Shown here piece after piece: positions 18,104-27,200 of a stretch of 64,000 bases of DNA (its first letter is position 1; each line of letters opens with the position of its first letter). The notes below the pieces were generated by a model, which saw nothing but the letters and a program-made list of their open reading frames with translations, searched no databases and was not told the DNA's origin. The DNA is from Viridibacillus soli (GTDB taxonomy: Bacteria; Bacillota; Bacilli; Bacillales_A; Planococcaceae). The position numbers and the translations under genes were made by a program. The stretch lies in assembly GCF_016612995.1 (NCBI RefSeq), contig NZ_JAEOAH010000006.1, forward strand, positions 62,001-126,000, read 5' to 3'.

Positions 18104-18915
18104 TATTGCACTAATAATACTAAACTAATTGCCATCACTGCCATACCAGCAATAACGCCATAAATCGATGTATGTGCTTCGTCATATTTCTTTGCAGCTG
18201 GCAATAATTCATCTAATGAAATGAATACCATAATACCGGCTACGCCAGCGAAAATCATACCGAATACAACAGCATTTAAAAACGGCATTAAAACCAAGTA
18301 GGCTACCAATGCACCAACCGGCTCAGCTAAACCTGATAAGAATGACAGCTTAAACGCCTTTTTGCGATCTCCTGTCGCAAAGAAAATTGGAACGGATACA
18401 GCAATCCCCTCTGGAATATTATGAATAGCAACCGCAATCGCAATCGCAATACCAAGATTCGGATCTTGCAGTGCAGAAGCAAATGTCGCAATTCCTTCAG
18501 GAAAGTTATGAATTCCGATTGCCAGCGCAGTGAAAATACCCATTTTCATTAGCTTGGCATACTCATCATTTGTTGGCCCCGTCTCCATATCTTCTACCGT
18601 TTTTATTTCATGTGGATTGCCCTGCTTCGGAATTAATTTATCAATAAGTGCGATTAGAATCATCCCAGCAAAAAAACCAACAACCGTTAATGTGTACCCT
18701 TGCCTCTCTCCCAATTCACCTACGAGAGAATCCTTTGCCTTCACAAATATTTCGATTAGAGAAACATAAATCATAACACCAGCTGAAAAGCCTAATGAAA
18801 ACGATAAAAATTTCGTATTCGTTCTCGATGTGAAGAATGCTATTAAACTACCTACTCCTGTCGCCAATCCGGCAAACAGTGTTAACGCTAAAGCGAAAAC
18901 TACATTTCCATCCAT
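18103..18915 (-). CDS. zupT: ZIP-family divalent metal (zinc) transporter ZupT
   Basis: 270 aa with eight predicted membrane spans. The two metal-binding helices are plain: HNFPEGIATF near residue 137 and HNIPEGIAVS near 166, giving the paired His/Glu binuclear site of ZupT proteins, and the cytoplasmic loop between TM3 and TM4 is acidic. It imports Zn2+ and possibly Fe2+ or Mn2+. It is a single gene. The upstream gap shows no clear canonical Zur box. Confidence 0.9.
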   Translation of the reverse strand: MDGNVVFALALTLFAGLATGVGSLIAFFTSRTNTKFLSFSLGFSAGVMIYVSLIEIFVKAKDSLVGELGERQGYTLTVVGFFAGMILIALIDKLIPKQGNPHEIKTVEDMETGPTNDEYAKLMKMGIFTALAIGIHNFPEGIATFASALQDPNLGIAIAIAVAIHNIPEGIAVSVPIFFATGDRKKAFKLSFLSGLAEPVGALVAYLVLMPFLNAVVFGMIFAGVAGIMVFISLDELLPAAKKYDEAHTSIYGVIAGMAVMAISLVLLVQ

Positions 18916-19275
18916 ATACTCAACTTCTTTCTCTTTTAAACTGTTAAGCTCATTGTATGCAAAAAGTTTCCTTAATTCAACATTTTTCGACTGAGTAAAA
19001 TAAAGTGAGCGAACGAAAATTTCATTACTGACGGTGGAAATATTCTATTACAAACTCTTTGAACCGCTACGTTGTTACTGGTAAATAACATTCTCCCATA
19101 TAAGTAACTTCCCGATCTATTCCCTAAATAGGAAAGATTTCTTGGGTTTTCTTAGTATCATATTGATTCAATCCCATAATGTGTGGATTGTAATTACGAT
19201 TTATACTTCCTTATAATAAGTGGTATATCAAACAAATGGAATTTTAAACAAATCACTATTTTGGAGTGAACTCTT
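18916..19275. other. Intergenic region between divergent zupT and MFS genes
   Basis: 360 bp, AT-rich, no gene. It must hold both promoters. The only structured element I see is ATTGTAATTACGAT (19187-19200), an almost perfect dyad resembling a compressed Zur site but with the wrong spacing. Confidence 0.4.
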
Positions 19276-20478
19276 ATGGATTACATAAAACGTGGCACAG
19301 TTACTTTCCGTAACGCGAGCTTAGCGTTATTTGCCGGGGCTTTTAGTACTTTCGCAAACCTATATATGACACAACCTTTACTCCCTACTTTCACAGAAGC
19401 ATTTCACATTTCACCTGCAGTAGCTAGTTTATCATTATCTGTAACGACTTTGACATTGGCCTTCAGTATGCTTGTAATTGGATCATTATCAGAAGCATGG
19501 GGTAGAAAAAAAATTATGACATTCTCCATGTTTGCAGGGGCTATTTTGACTTTATTAATTGCTTTTGCACCGAATTATTCAATTTTACTTACACTAAGAG
19601 TGATACAAGGGATTGTATTTGCGGGACTACCAGCCATTGCAATGGCCTATCTAGGAGAAGAAATAGAGCCGAAGAGCTTAGGGATTGCCATGGGGCTATA
19701 TATTAGCGGGAATACAATTGGTGGTTTAGGTGGGCGAATTATTGTAGGGACGATGACCGATTTATTCAGTTGGCGGGTTGGGATGATTGCAATTGGTGTG
19801 ATTAGTTTCGTTGTAGGCTTCGTCTTTTACATGCTTCTACCAGCTTCTAAAAATTTTAAAGCGAAAGAACTCAATATGAAAGCATTATTACGCTCAATGC
19901 TTCTTCATATGAAAGATTCTGGATTGCTGAGTTTATTTGGGATAGGCTTTTTATTAATGGGGAGCTTTGTAACGCTTTATAATTATATTGGCTTTCAATT
20001 GTTGGAACCCCCTTTTTCATTAAGCCAAACAATAGTAGGTTGGATTTTCATTATCTATCTTGTAGGTACATTTAGCTCTGCCTGGTTTGGAAGCTTAGCA
20101 GATCTCTATGGACGTTATAAAATGTTAGTCATCGCTCTAGTTATTATGTTTACGGGAAGTCTCATCACATTGGAAAGCCATTTACTGGTGAAATTTGCTG
20201 GCATCGCTATATTCACATTCGGATTTTTTGGTGGCCATTCCATTGTAAGTAGCTGGGTTGGACAACGGGCTACACACGATAAGGCTCAAGCATCATCACT
20301 CTACCTATTCTTTTACTATATGGGCTCAAGCATTGGTGGTACTGTAGGTGGTATCTTCTGGGCAGGATATGGCTGGCATGGTGTTATTAGCATGATAATA
20401 AGCTTTCTACTAGCTTCGTTCATACTAGCTTACTGCTTACGTAGAACTTTGTATCATCAAACTCCAGAAACTACATAA
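19276..20478 (+). CDS. MFS transporter (YnfM-type)
   Basis: 400 aa with 12 membrane spans. The family signature of the TM2-TM3 loop is GSLSEAWGRKKIM near residue 74 and its repeat in the second half is GSLADLYGRYKM near 273; the start FANLYMTQPLLPTFTEAFHISP is typical of the YnfM/CynX-like drug and metabolite exporters. The substrate is unknown. Start ATG at 19276 with a TTGGAG site. Divergent from zupT, convergent with the PAP2 gene. Confidence 0.8.
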   Translation: MDYIKRGTVTFRNASLALFAGAFSTFANLYMTQPLLPTFTEAFHISPAVASLSLSVTTLTLAFSMLVIGSLSEAWGRKKIMTFSMFAGAILTLLIAFAPNYSILLTLRVIQGIVFAGLPAIAMAYLGEEIEPKSLGIAMGLYISGNTIGGLGGRIIVGTMTDLFSWRVGMIAIGVISFVVGFVFYMLLPASKNFKAKELNMKALLRSMLLHMKDSGLLSLFGIGFLLMGSFVTLYNYIGFQLLEPPFSLSQTIVGWIFIIYLVGTFSSAWFGSLADLYGRYKMLVIALVIMFTGSLITLESHLLVKFAGIAIFTFGFFGGHSIVSSWVGQRATHDKAQASSLYLFFYYMGSSIGGTVGGIFWAGYGWHGVISMIISFLLASFILAYCLRRTLYHQTPETT

Positions 20479-20532
20479 TGCTAGGCCAGTAATAAAAGGT
20501 TGATGCCAAGTCAAAATAGACAATTCCAATAG

Positions 20533-20562
20533 AAAAAGCAGCCGTTCATTCGACTGCTTTTT
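20533..20562. terminator. Bidirectional hairpin terminator
   Basis: AAAAAGCAG and CTGCTTTTT form a 9-bp stem with T-runs in both directions; it overlaps the end of the PAP2 coding sequence. Confidence 0.8.
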
Positions 20563-21172
20563 CCTGTGCTAACTTTTTATAAAGTCGTTTTCTACGCTCA
20601 TACCAAATGACGGCGATGATAAACCAAGTGTAACCCATCGACCAGCCCGCTAACACATCTGTAGCAAAGTGACGGCTACCTGCAACACGTGACATACCAA
20701 TCAGAATTGTCATGGTAATGGCACCAATCCAAGTGAATACCTTCACCTTTTTTGATTGTTGATATTCTGTCGCTATATAGGCTAGTGTAAATAAATATAA
20801 AATTCCGGTCATCGAATGTCCGGATGGAAAGCTAAAGCTTTTTATCTGATCTGGTATATCCGGACGCGGTCTTTGCACCCATACTTTCAATAATTGATTC
20901 AGCACATTCCCTGCTGCAATTGTTACTAGCGCAAAAAACATACCACGGTAATTATGATCTTTTATCCATAGTACTAATACTAAAATACTAGCGACAACAC
21001 CGACAAATGCTGGTTCACCAAAATAATGGAAAAATTCTATGAACTGGTTACCCTTTAATAAATCAGATATATGTTGATCCAAATTCAATACCCAATTACT
21101 TTTCAAGTTCAAAAAAAGCACTACATATACAATAGCGGTAACAATCGCGAGTGGATAAAAAAACTTTCTCAT
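20546..21172 (-). CDS. PAP2-family membrane phosphatase
   Basis: 208 aa, five to six membrane spans. All three catalytic motifs of the acid phosphatase superfamily are present: K-x6-RP in KVWVQRPRPD, PSGHSMTG with the nucleophile-activating His, and SRVAGSRHFATDVLAG with the His nucleophile and Asp. Such enzymes remove phosphate from undecaprenyl pyrophosphate or phosphatidylglycerol phosphate on the outer membrane face. Which of these it uses cannot be told from sequence. AGGGGGG precedes the ATG. Confidence 0.9.
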   Translation of the reverse strand: MRKFFYPLAIVTAIVYVVLFLNLKSNWVLNLDQHISDLLKGNQFIEFFHYFGEPAFVGVVASILVLVLWIKDHNYRGMFFALVTIAAGNVLNQLLKVWVQRPRPDIPDQIKSFSFPSGHSMTGILYLFTLAYIATEYQQSKKVKVFTWIGAITMTILIGMSRVAGSRHFATDVLAGWSMGYTWFIIAVIWYERRKRLYKKLAQEKAVE

Positions 21173-21266
21173 ACTAATCCCCCCTTAAACTTACATCCAA
21201 TAGTTCTTTTACTATAGCCTTTTTCAACCCATTGTAATAGTAGAATGGCCAAAAATCATAAAAAAG

Positions 21267-21291
21267 ATGCTCTAGCATAGTGCTAGAGCAT
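21267..21291. terminator. Hairpin terminator of the siderophore operon
   Basis: ATGCTCTAGCA and TGCTAGAGCAT form a perfect 11-bp stem with a TAG loop. T-rich sequence follows on both strands. It sits 24 bp past the heme-monooxygenase stop. Confidence 0.88.
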
Positions 21292-21314
21292 TTTCAGAAA
21301 TAAGCTAGGAGAGC

Positions 21315-21623
21315 TTATTTTATTGCTTTTACTTCATAGACGTTTTGGCTGGATTCAATAATATGATCCGGTTTGGGTTTGCCGATATTCGCTTTATGAC
21401 CAGCAATATGTTCCGGACTCTTCTCCCAATTTTTCCAATCCTCTTCACTTTGCCATTGAACGAGAATCATCACTTCCTCGTCACCACGTCTAACTTTTTT
21501 CACAAGCACTTTCAAATCAATGAAACCAGGTTGCTTTGCTAATGGTGTATCGCCACTAAACCGTTCCACAACTTGTCCAGAAAAACCTTCCTGTACACTT
21601 ATCTGTTTCACTTGATAGAACAT
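21315..21623 (-). CDS. Antibiotic biosynthesis monooxygenase-fold protein, IsdG/HmoA-like heme-degrading monooxygenase
   Basis: 102 aa ferredoxin-like dimeric fold. W66 and the proximal heme ligand H76 (WQSEEDWKNWEKSPEHIAGH region) align in position with W67 and H77 of S. aureus IsdG, and the end KPKPDHIIE is typical of the Bacillus proteins. The Asn at IsdG position 7 is replaced here (Q7 in MFYQVKQ), which may change activity. Its start lies one base after the yclQ-like stop codon, so it is the fifth gene of a Fur-controlled siderophore operon; this placement supports iron release from heme. It has no good site of its own and probably relies on coupling. Confidence 0.75.
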   Translation of the reverse strand: MFYQVKQISVQEGFSGQVVERFSGDTPLAKQPGFIDLKVLVKKVRRGDEEVMILVQWQSEEDWKNWEKSPEHIAGHKANIGKPKPDHIIESSQNVYEVKAIK

Positions 21624-21624
21624 A

Positions 21625-22602
21625 TTATAGTGCCACTTCTACTTCATCAACCATTAATGAAACCGATTTTAATCCGCCACCTGATAGGTACCAAATTGCT
21701 GGATCTAAGTAGATCATTTTTCCATCTTTATAAGCATTTGTTTTCTTTACTAATGTATTTTCAATTGCGCCTTTAGAAGATGCACCTTCAGTGACTGCTG
21801 CATCACGGTCAACTATGAAGATAATATCTGGATTTGTATCTAAAACATATTCAAACGATACTGTGTTTCCGTGATTTACAATTTTAATATTTTCATCAGC
21901 AGCTTTAAAGCCAAATACGTCATGGATTAAACCGAAACGAGATTGTGGACCGTAAGCAGTAACTTTGCCTTCTGAACCAAGAAGGATTAAAGCCTTTTTA
22001 TCTAGAGCAGATGCTTTTTCCTTAACTCCAGCAATTTTATCGTCAATTTTTTTCAATTCATCTTTCACTTGATCTTCTTTACCGAAGATTTTACCAGCTA
22101 ATTCTGCGTTAGCTTTAAATGATTCCATGTATTTAGTTGAATCTAATCCAACATATACAGTTGGAGCAATTTTCTTAAATTCTTCGTAAAGGCTTGCTTG
22201 ACGGCCAGAGATGAAGATTACATCTGGTTTTAATGCAGCAATCGCTTCAAAATCTGGTTCTTTTAATTGACCAGCGTTTGTATAATCAGAACCTTCAAAT
22301 TTCTTAAGGTAATCTGGTAATAACTCTTTTGGTAATGCAGCGATTTCAACACCTAAAGTGTCAAGAGTATCTAGGAATCCTAAATCAAACACAACAACTT
22401 TTTCAGGATTTTTCTTAACTTTTACTTCCTCTTTGATGTCATCAGTAGATCCATCATCTTTTTCAATACCAAAAGTATTTGTAATTGTGATTTCTTCAGC
22501 TTTTTCACCTGAAGTTTCGTCCTTTTTTTCTTCTTTAGAGCCACAAGCTGCTAATACTAAAAGCATTGCAAAAACTAACGTAAGTAATTTCCAGTTCTTC
22601 AT
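21625..22602 (-). CDS. yclQ: Siderophore ABC transporter substrate-binding lipoprotein (petrobactin type)
   Basis: 325 aa. Signal peptide with lipobox VLAAC, the lipidated Cys being residue 20; then a charged linker and a FecB/BtuF-like domain from VEVKKNPEKVVVFDLG-like sequence on (DVIFISGR, GPQSRFGLIHDVFGF, NPDIIFIVDR, YLDPAIWYLSGGG). These match YclQ, the petrobactin receptor of B. subtilis. An upstream in-frame start at 22641 lacks a site; MKNWKL at 22602 has AAGGAG eight bases before it. Fourth gene of yclN-O-P-Q. Confidence 0.92.
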   Translation of the reverse strand: MKNWKLLTLVFAMLLVLAACGSKEEKKDETSGEKAEEITITNTFGIEKDDGSTDDIKEEVKVKKNPEKVVVFDLGFLDTLDTLGVEIAALPKELLPDYLKKFEGSDYTNAGQLKEPDFEAIAALKPDVIFISGRQASLYEEFKKIAPTVYVGLDSTKYMESFKANAELAGKIFGKEDQVKDELKKIDDKIAGVKEKASALDKKALILLGSEGKVTAYGPQSRFGLIHDVFGFKAADENIKIVNHGNTVSFEYVLDTNPDIIFIVDRDAAVTEGASSKGAIENTLVKKTNAYKDGKMIYLDPAIWYLSGGGLKSVSLMVDEVEVAL

Positions 22603-22621
22603 TGGGTAAATTCTCCTTTTA

Positions 22622-23383
22622 TTATGAATTGAAATAGACACAAATACGGCAGCTATTCATTTCCTGAATAGGGATATCCATATCGTAAATTTCCTTTAAT
22701 GATTCTGAATTAATAATGTCATGAGTTGGACCATCTTTGACAACACGTCCGTCTTTTAAAGCAACGATTCGGTCTGAATACACTGAAGCGAAATTTATAT
22801 CGTGCAACACGATGACAACTGTTTTTCCTAGCTCATCCACAAGCTTTTTCAAGATTTTCATAATCTGAACTGAATGTTTCATATCTAGGTTATTTAGTGG
22901 TTCATCAAGCAAAATATATTCCGTATCTTGTGCAATAACCATCGCGATGAAAGCACGTTGGCGTTGACCGCCAGATAATTCGTCTAAATAGTCATGTTGA
23001 ATTTCTTCTAGGTTCATATAATCGATTGCCTGGTCGATCATCTTTATGTCTTCCTCATTTAAGCGACCCCGAGAATAAGGAAAACGGCCAAATGATACAA
23101 GTTCACGAATTGTTAAACGTACATTCATATAGTTAGATTGCTTTAAAATTGACACTCGTTTAGCAAAATCATTTGATTTTAATTTTTTTACATCTGAGCT
23201 ATCTAGTAATACTTCTCCAGTGTCTGCATCAAGTAAACGGCTAACCATCGAAAGAAGCGTAGATTTACCCGCACCATTCGGACCGATAAAAGACGTAATT
23301 TTGCCGTGTTGAATATCGACACTTACCTTATCAACTACAGCTTTCTTTCCGAAAAGTTTGGATATTTCTTTTACTTGGATCAT
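22622..23383 (-). CDS. yclP: Siderophore ABC transporter ATP-binding protein
   Basis: 253 aa. Walker A GPNGAGKST near residue 34, Q-loop ILKQSNYMNV, signature LSGGQRQRAF near 139, Walker B YILLDEPLNNLD near 157 and the H-loop VIVLHDINFAS are all present. It powers uptake through YclN/YclO. The start overlaps the permease stop by four bases (ATGA). The family is the FepC/YclP iron-siderophore ATPase. Confidence 0.95.
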   Translation of the reverse strand: MIQVKEISKLFGKKAVVDKVSVDIQHGKITSFIGPNGAGKSTLLSMVSRLLDADTGEVLLDSSDVKKLKSNDFAKRVSILKQSNYMNVRLTIRELVSFGRFPYSRGRLNEEDIKMIDQAIDYMNLEEIQHDYLDELSGGQRQRAFIAMVIAQDTEYILLDEPLNNLDMKHSVQIMKILKKLVDELGKTVVIVLHDINFASVYSDRIVALKDGRVVKDGPTHDIINSESLKEIYDMDIPIQEMNSCRICVYFNS

Positions 23384-24330
23384 GCAGATCGACTCTCCCT
23401 TAATAATAGATAGATGAAGTAAACACCACCGGCAAAGTTGATGATAACACTTAATGTTGTTGAGAATGTGAAAACGCGCTCAACAATCCATTGTCCACCA
23501 ATCAATGCCACTAAACTCATTAGTCCTGCACCGGTGATTAACACCGTGTGCTTGTACGTTTTAAAAAATTGATAAGACAAATTTGCAACGATTAAACCAA
23601 AGAAAGTTATCGGCCCTACTAGAGCAGTAGACGTTGCGATTAAAATTGATGAAATAACTAGCATACGTTTAACAATTTTATCGTATGGCACTCCAAGGTT
23701 TATAGCATTATCTCGTCCTAATGACAAGACATCCAGGTCACGAACCATTCGCCATCCATATGCCATCGTCAAGACTACAATAATTAAAGCAAACCATACT
23801 AAGTCGCCATTAACATTATTAAAACTAGCAAACATTTTATCTTGCACGCGCATAAATTCATTTGGATCAATTAGCACTCCTAAGAATGTCGTAATACTAC
23901 CTAACAATGTACCAAGAATTATTCCAACAAGTAGTAAGAAGTAAATTGGCCGTTTTCCTGAGCGGAAAAGAAATTTGTATAGCAGTAGTGCAAACACAAC
24001 CATGATCGCTAATGATAGAACGAAATTTACTTTTGCATTGATGACTGCTATATGCCCTGAACCTAAGAAGAAAATAATCACTGTTTGCAACAGTAAATAA
24101 AGCGAATCTAGCCCCATAATACTTGGTGTTAGAATGCGGTTATGCGTAATTGTTTGGAAAACAACAGTTGAATATGCAATTGCCACACCTGTAATAACCA
24201 TCGCTAGTACTTTTATTCCTCGACGAGGTAAGGCATAGTCATAGCTTCCATTTAAACCTTGAAACAAATATAATCCACAGAATACTACAGCTAATGCCGC
24301 TAATAGTATCATTTTCGTACTGTTACGCAT
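23380..24330 (-). CDS. yclO: Siderophore ABC transporter permease
   Basis: 316 aa FecCD-family permease with about nine membrane spans; AYSTVVFQTITHNRILTPSIMGLDSLYLL is represented by the pieces TPSIMGLDS and GPITFFGLIVANL, the coupling-helix region. A longer frame begins at 24369, but MRNSTKM at 24330 has the AGGGGGAGGG site and overlaps the yclN end by eight bases, so I take 24330. Pairs with YclN to form the channel. Confidence 0.93.
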   Translation of the reverse strand: MRNSTKMILLAALAVVFCGLYLFQGLNGSYDYALPRRGIKVLAMVITGVAIAYSTVVFQTITHNRILTPSIMGLDSLYLLLQTVIIFFLGSGHIAVINAKVNFVLSLAIMVVFALLLYKFLFRSGKRPIYFLLLVGIILGTLLGSITTFLGVLIDPNEFMRVQDKMFASFNNVNGDLVWFALIIVVLTMAYGWRMVRDLDVLSLGRDNAINLGVPYDKIVKRMLVISSILIATSTALVGPITFFGLIVANLSYQFFKTYKHTVLITGAGLMSLVALIGGQWIVERVFTFSTTLSVIINFAGGVYFIYLLLRESRSA

Positions 24331-25273
24331 ACGCCCTCCCCCTAAATAATAAGAATAGGAAGACGCCACTACCGATTACCCCAACCATTAAGCTAATTGA
24401 AATTTCATATGGATAAATTAATATTCTTCCTAGAATATCGCAGATCAATAAGAAGATTGCACCTAATAATGCGGTGTGCGGAAGTGTTTTTTGTAAATGA
24501 TCTCCCTTGAAGATCGATACAATGTTCGGGATGATTAAACCCAGGAATGGTATCATTCCAACCGTTAGCACAACGGTTGATGTAACGAGTGCCACAAGGA
24601 TTAAACCAAAATTAACGATCCTATTATAAGCAAGGCCGAGGTTTTTCGAGAAATCTTCGCCCATTCCAGCCACCGTAAAGCGGTTTGCATATAAATAAGC
24701 GATAATTAGTATAGGGACACTTATGTATAAAAGCTCATAACGGCCCTTCATAATCATGGAGAAATCACCCTGCAGCCAGGAAGATATATTTTGAATAATA
24801 TTCGCTTTATAGGCGAAAAACGTCGTTATTGACGATAAAATATTACCAAACATTAAACCAACTAGTGGAATAAAAATGGCATCCTTGAATTTAATACGAT
24901 TTAAAATTTGCATAAATAACAGCGTGCCGGCTAGCGCAAATACAAATGAAACCGCCATTTTCTCAATCAAAGAAGCATTCGTAAACAATAGCATCGATAC
25001 TAGTATGCCTAGCTTAGTAGCATCTAATGTACCTGCTGTTGTTGGCGAAACAAATTTATTTCTACTAAGACTTTGCATGATTAAACCTGCAATACTCATT
25101 CCCATTCCAGCCAATAGGATGGCAATTAGTCTTGGCACGCGACTAATTAGGAAAATTTGAGTTTCTTCAGATTCAAAATCTAACAAATCTGTTGGTGAAA
25201 TTCGGCTCACTCCTACAAAAAGCGATAGTAGTGATAACAAGATGAGTGCTATAAATAGGTATCGTTTCTTCAT
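24323..25273 (-). CDS. yclN: Siderophore ABC transporter permease
   Basis: 316 aa FecCD-family permease, first gene of the operon. Conserved pieces are SRVPRLIAILLAGMGMS near residue 42, NKFVSPTTAGTLDATKLG and GMIPFLGLIIPNIVS, the latter being the EAA-like coupling loop. The Met at 25294 has no ribosome binding site, whereas MKKRYLF at 25273 follows CGGGGA by five bases. Two Fur boxes lie upstream. Confidence 0.93.
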   Translation of the reverse strand: MKKRYLFIALILLSLLSLFVGVSRISPTDLLDFESEETQIFLISRVPRLIAILLAGMGMSIAGLIMQSLSRNKFVSPTTAGTLDATKLGILVSMLLFTNASLIEKMAVSFVFALAGTLLFMQILNRIKFKDAIFIPLVGLMFGNILSSITTFFAYKANIIQNISSWLQGDFSMIMKGRYELLYISVPILIIAYLYANRFTVAGMGEDFSKNLGLAYNRIVNFGLILVALVTSTVVLTVGMIPFLGLIIPNIVSIFKGDHLQKTLPHTALLGAIFLLICDILGRILIYPYEISISLMVGVIGSGVFLFLLFRGRAYA

Positions 25274-25319
25274 TATAATCCCCGATAAATTCATTTTTAT
25301 GAGTACATAACCTTCTTAA

Positions 25320-25334
25320 TGAAAATGATTATCA
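25320..25334 (-). promoter_or_regulatory. Fur box 1 of the siderophore operon
   Basis: TGAAAATGATTATCA differs at one base from the 7-1-7 Fur consensus TGATAATnATTATCA. It lies 46 bp upstream of the yclN start, over the likely promoter. Confidence 0.85.
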
Positions 25335-25386
25335 CTGACTCACAATTCCCATTATAGCATGTCGACCTGTGTCGTCAACCATTTTG

Positions 25387-25401
25387 TGAGAATGATTATC
25401 A
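25387..25401 (-). promoter_or_regulatory. Fur box 2 of the siderophore operon
   Basis: TGAGAATGATTATCA differs at one base from the Fur consensus. It is 67 bp from box 1, about six helical turns, which would allow cooperative binding or looping; the operon should be shut off by Fe2+-Fur. Confidence 0.8.
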
Positions 25402-25442
25402 AATAATGCTTAAAAAATTCATTCATTCCGTATATAAAACAA

Positions 25443-25474
25443 AAATCCCACGACAGCTAACTATCGTGAGATTT
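25443..25474 (-). terminator. Terminator of the peptide symporter gene
   Basis: An 11-bp stem with one mismatch (minus strand AAATCTCACGA against TCGTGGGATTT) followed by T-rich sequence, 15 bp past the stop. Confidence 0.8.
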
Positions 25475-25488
25475 AGAAATCACCTAAA

Positions 25489-26976
25489 TTATTTAATACT
25501 TCCCATTTTGCGTGAAATCCACGGAGATAAGAACAACATGATGACACAAATGATGATGGACATTGCACCAAGATAACCAAAGTATTGTACTTCAGAAACT
25601 TTATCAAAAACTTTTACTAATTGAGCATTGATTGCTTGTGCGGCAGCACTTGTTAAGAACCAAAGGCTCATTGTTTGTGCGGCGAATGCCTTCGGTGCAA
25701 GTTTTGTTGTAGCAGAAAGTCCAACTGGAGATAGTAATAATTCCCCTACTACTACTAAAAAGAATGAAAGTACTAACCACCAAGGGCTTACTAAATCAGT
25801 ACCACCAGAAGTAATCGCCGGAATAATCATCACTAAAAATGATGAACCTGCAAAGAATAATGATAATGCAAATTTAATAGGCGTTGCTGGTTGACGGCTG
25901 CCAAATTTCATCCAAATCCCCGCAAATATTGGTGCCAATAAAATAACAAACAATGGATTCAAAGATTGGAACCAAGATGCAGGAATTTTGAACGAGCCAA
26001 CCATTAAGTTAGTACGTTGATCCGCGTATAATGCTAGGATTGTTGCACCTTGTTCTTGAATGACCCAGAACATTACCGCTGTAATGAAGATAGGAATATA
26101 AGCAAGTACGTGTTGTTTTTCTTCTGCGGTTGTTTTTTCACTTTTATACATAACAATGAAGAACAGTATTGGAATCAAAATACCCAAGAACGAAATTAAT
26201 GAAATAACACCATTAATTGTTAGCCATCCCATTGCCTTTGAGATGATGGCTAACATAACAATAATTACTGCACCAATTCCAAATTGGATGAAAACCTTTT
26301 TGAGTTCAGTACCAGTTAAAGGATTATTGATTTTTGTACCTGCAAGACCAAGGTATTTTTTTTGCGTTAATACATAAATGAGTAACCCAACAAACATACC
26401 AACTGCAGCTAAACCAAAACCTAAGTGGAAATTATAACGTTCTCCAATCGTTCCAACAATATATGGTGAAATAAAAGCACCCATGTTGATACCCATATAG
26501 AAAATACTGAAACCGGAATCACGACGTGAATCTCCTTCCGCATAGATATCCCCAACAACACTAGAAACATTGGGTTTCAATAGTCCAGTACCGATAATAA
26601 TAAATGCCATGGAAACAAGTAATATTGTTAATCCACCAGGGAATGCTAAACAAATATGACCAATCATGATCAAAACGCCGCCCCAGAAAATTGTTTTACG
26701 AGTACCTAATAAACGGTCTGAAATCCATCCACCGATAATGCCTGACATATATACAAGAGATCCATATACCGCCATAATAGAGTTCGCTTCAGTATGCGAT
26801 AATCCTAAACCCCCATCTTTCACTTCATAATACATAAAGTAAATAAGAATAGCGCGCATACCATAGTATGAAAAACGTTCCCAAAACTCAGTAAAGAATA
26901 ATGTGAATAAACCTTTAGGATGTCCTACAAAACCCTTCTGAGGAACTGATTTGACGATTTCTTCCTTAGTAGGCAT
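25489..26976 (-). CDS. dtpT: Di-/tripeptide:proton symporter, POT/PTR2 family
   Basis: 495 aa with 14 membrane spans. The proton/peptide site motif E-x-x-E-R-F-S-Y-Y is seen in FTEFWERFSYYGMRAIL (residues 29-45), then GGWISDRLLGTRKTI, and the PTR2 signature FSIFYMGINMGAFISP near 158. It imports short peptides using the proton gradient. AAGGAG precedes the ATG by the right distance. In B. subtilis the homologue yclF is also near yclNOPQ, so the neighbourhood is conserved. Confidence 0.92.
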   Translation of the reverse strand: MPTKEEIVKSVPQKGFVGHPKGLFTLFFTEFWERFSYYGMRAILIYFMYYEVKDGGLGLSHTEANSIMAVYGSLVYMSGIIGGWISDRLLGTRKTIFWGGVLIMIGHICLAFPGGLTILLVSMAFIIIGTGLLKPNVSSVVGDIYAEGDSRRDSGFSIFYMGINMGAFISPYIVGTIGERYNFHLGFGLAAVGMFVGLLIYVLTQKKYLGLAGTKINNPLTGTELKKVFIQFGIGAVIIVMLAIISKAMGWLTINGVISLISFLGILIPILFFIVMYKSEKTTAEEKQHVLAYIPIFITAVMFWVIQEQGATILALYADQRTNLMVGSFKIPASWFQSLNPLFVILLAPIFAGIWMKFGSRQPATPIKFALSLFFAGSSFLVMIIPAITSGGTDLVSPWWLVLSFFLVVVGELLLSPVGLSATTKLAPKAFAAQTMSLWFLTSAAAQAINAQLVKVFDKVSEVQYFGYLGAMSIIICVIMLFLSPWISRKMGSIK

Positions 26977-27200
26977 AAAAACTTCTCCTTCTTTCTTACT
27001 TTTATAAATAATCTATTTATTTAAAAAATATTACATCCATTATATATTGACATTTGTACTCATGTCAAAAATTAGAATTTTATATAATATTTAGAATTTT
27101 ATGTATTTTGAGTTATTTAACTTCATTATAGAATTTATATACTCTACACCCTAGTTTTTCGTTATACTACGAATAATTGAATTTAAAAAGGAGCAAATAT

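Noticed and set aside
19187-19200. Zur box before zupT/MFS
   Set aside because: ATTGTAATTACGAT is dyadic but lacks the central spacing of the Bacillus Zur consensus; the evidence is too thin to call.
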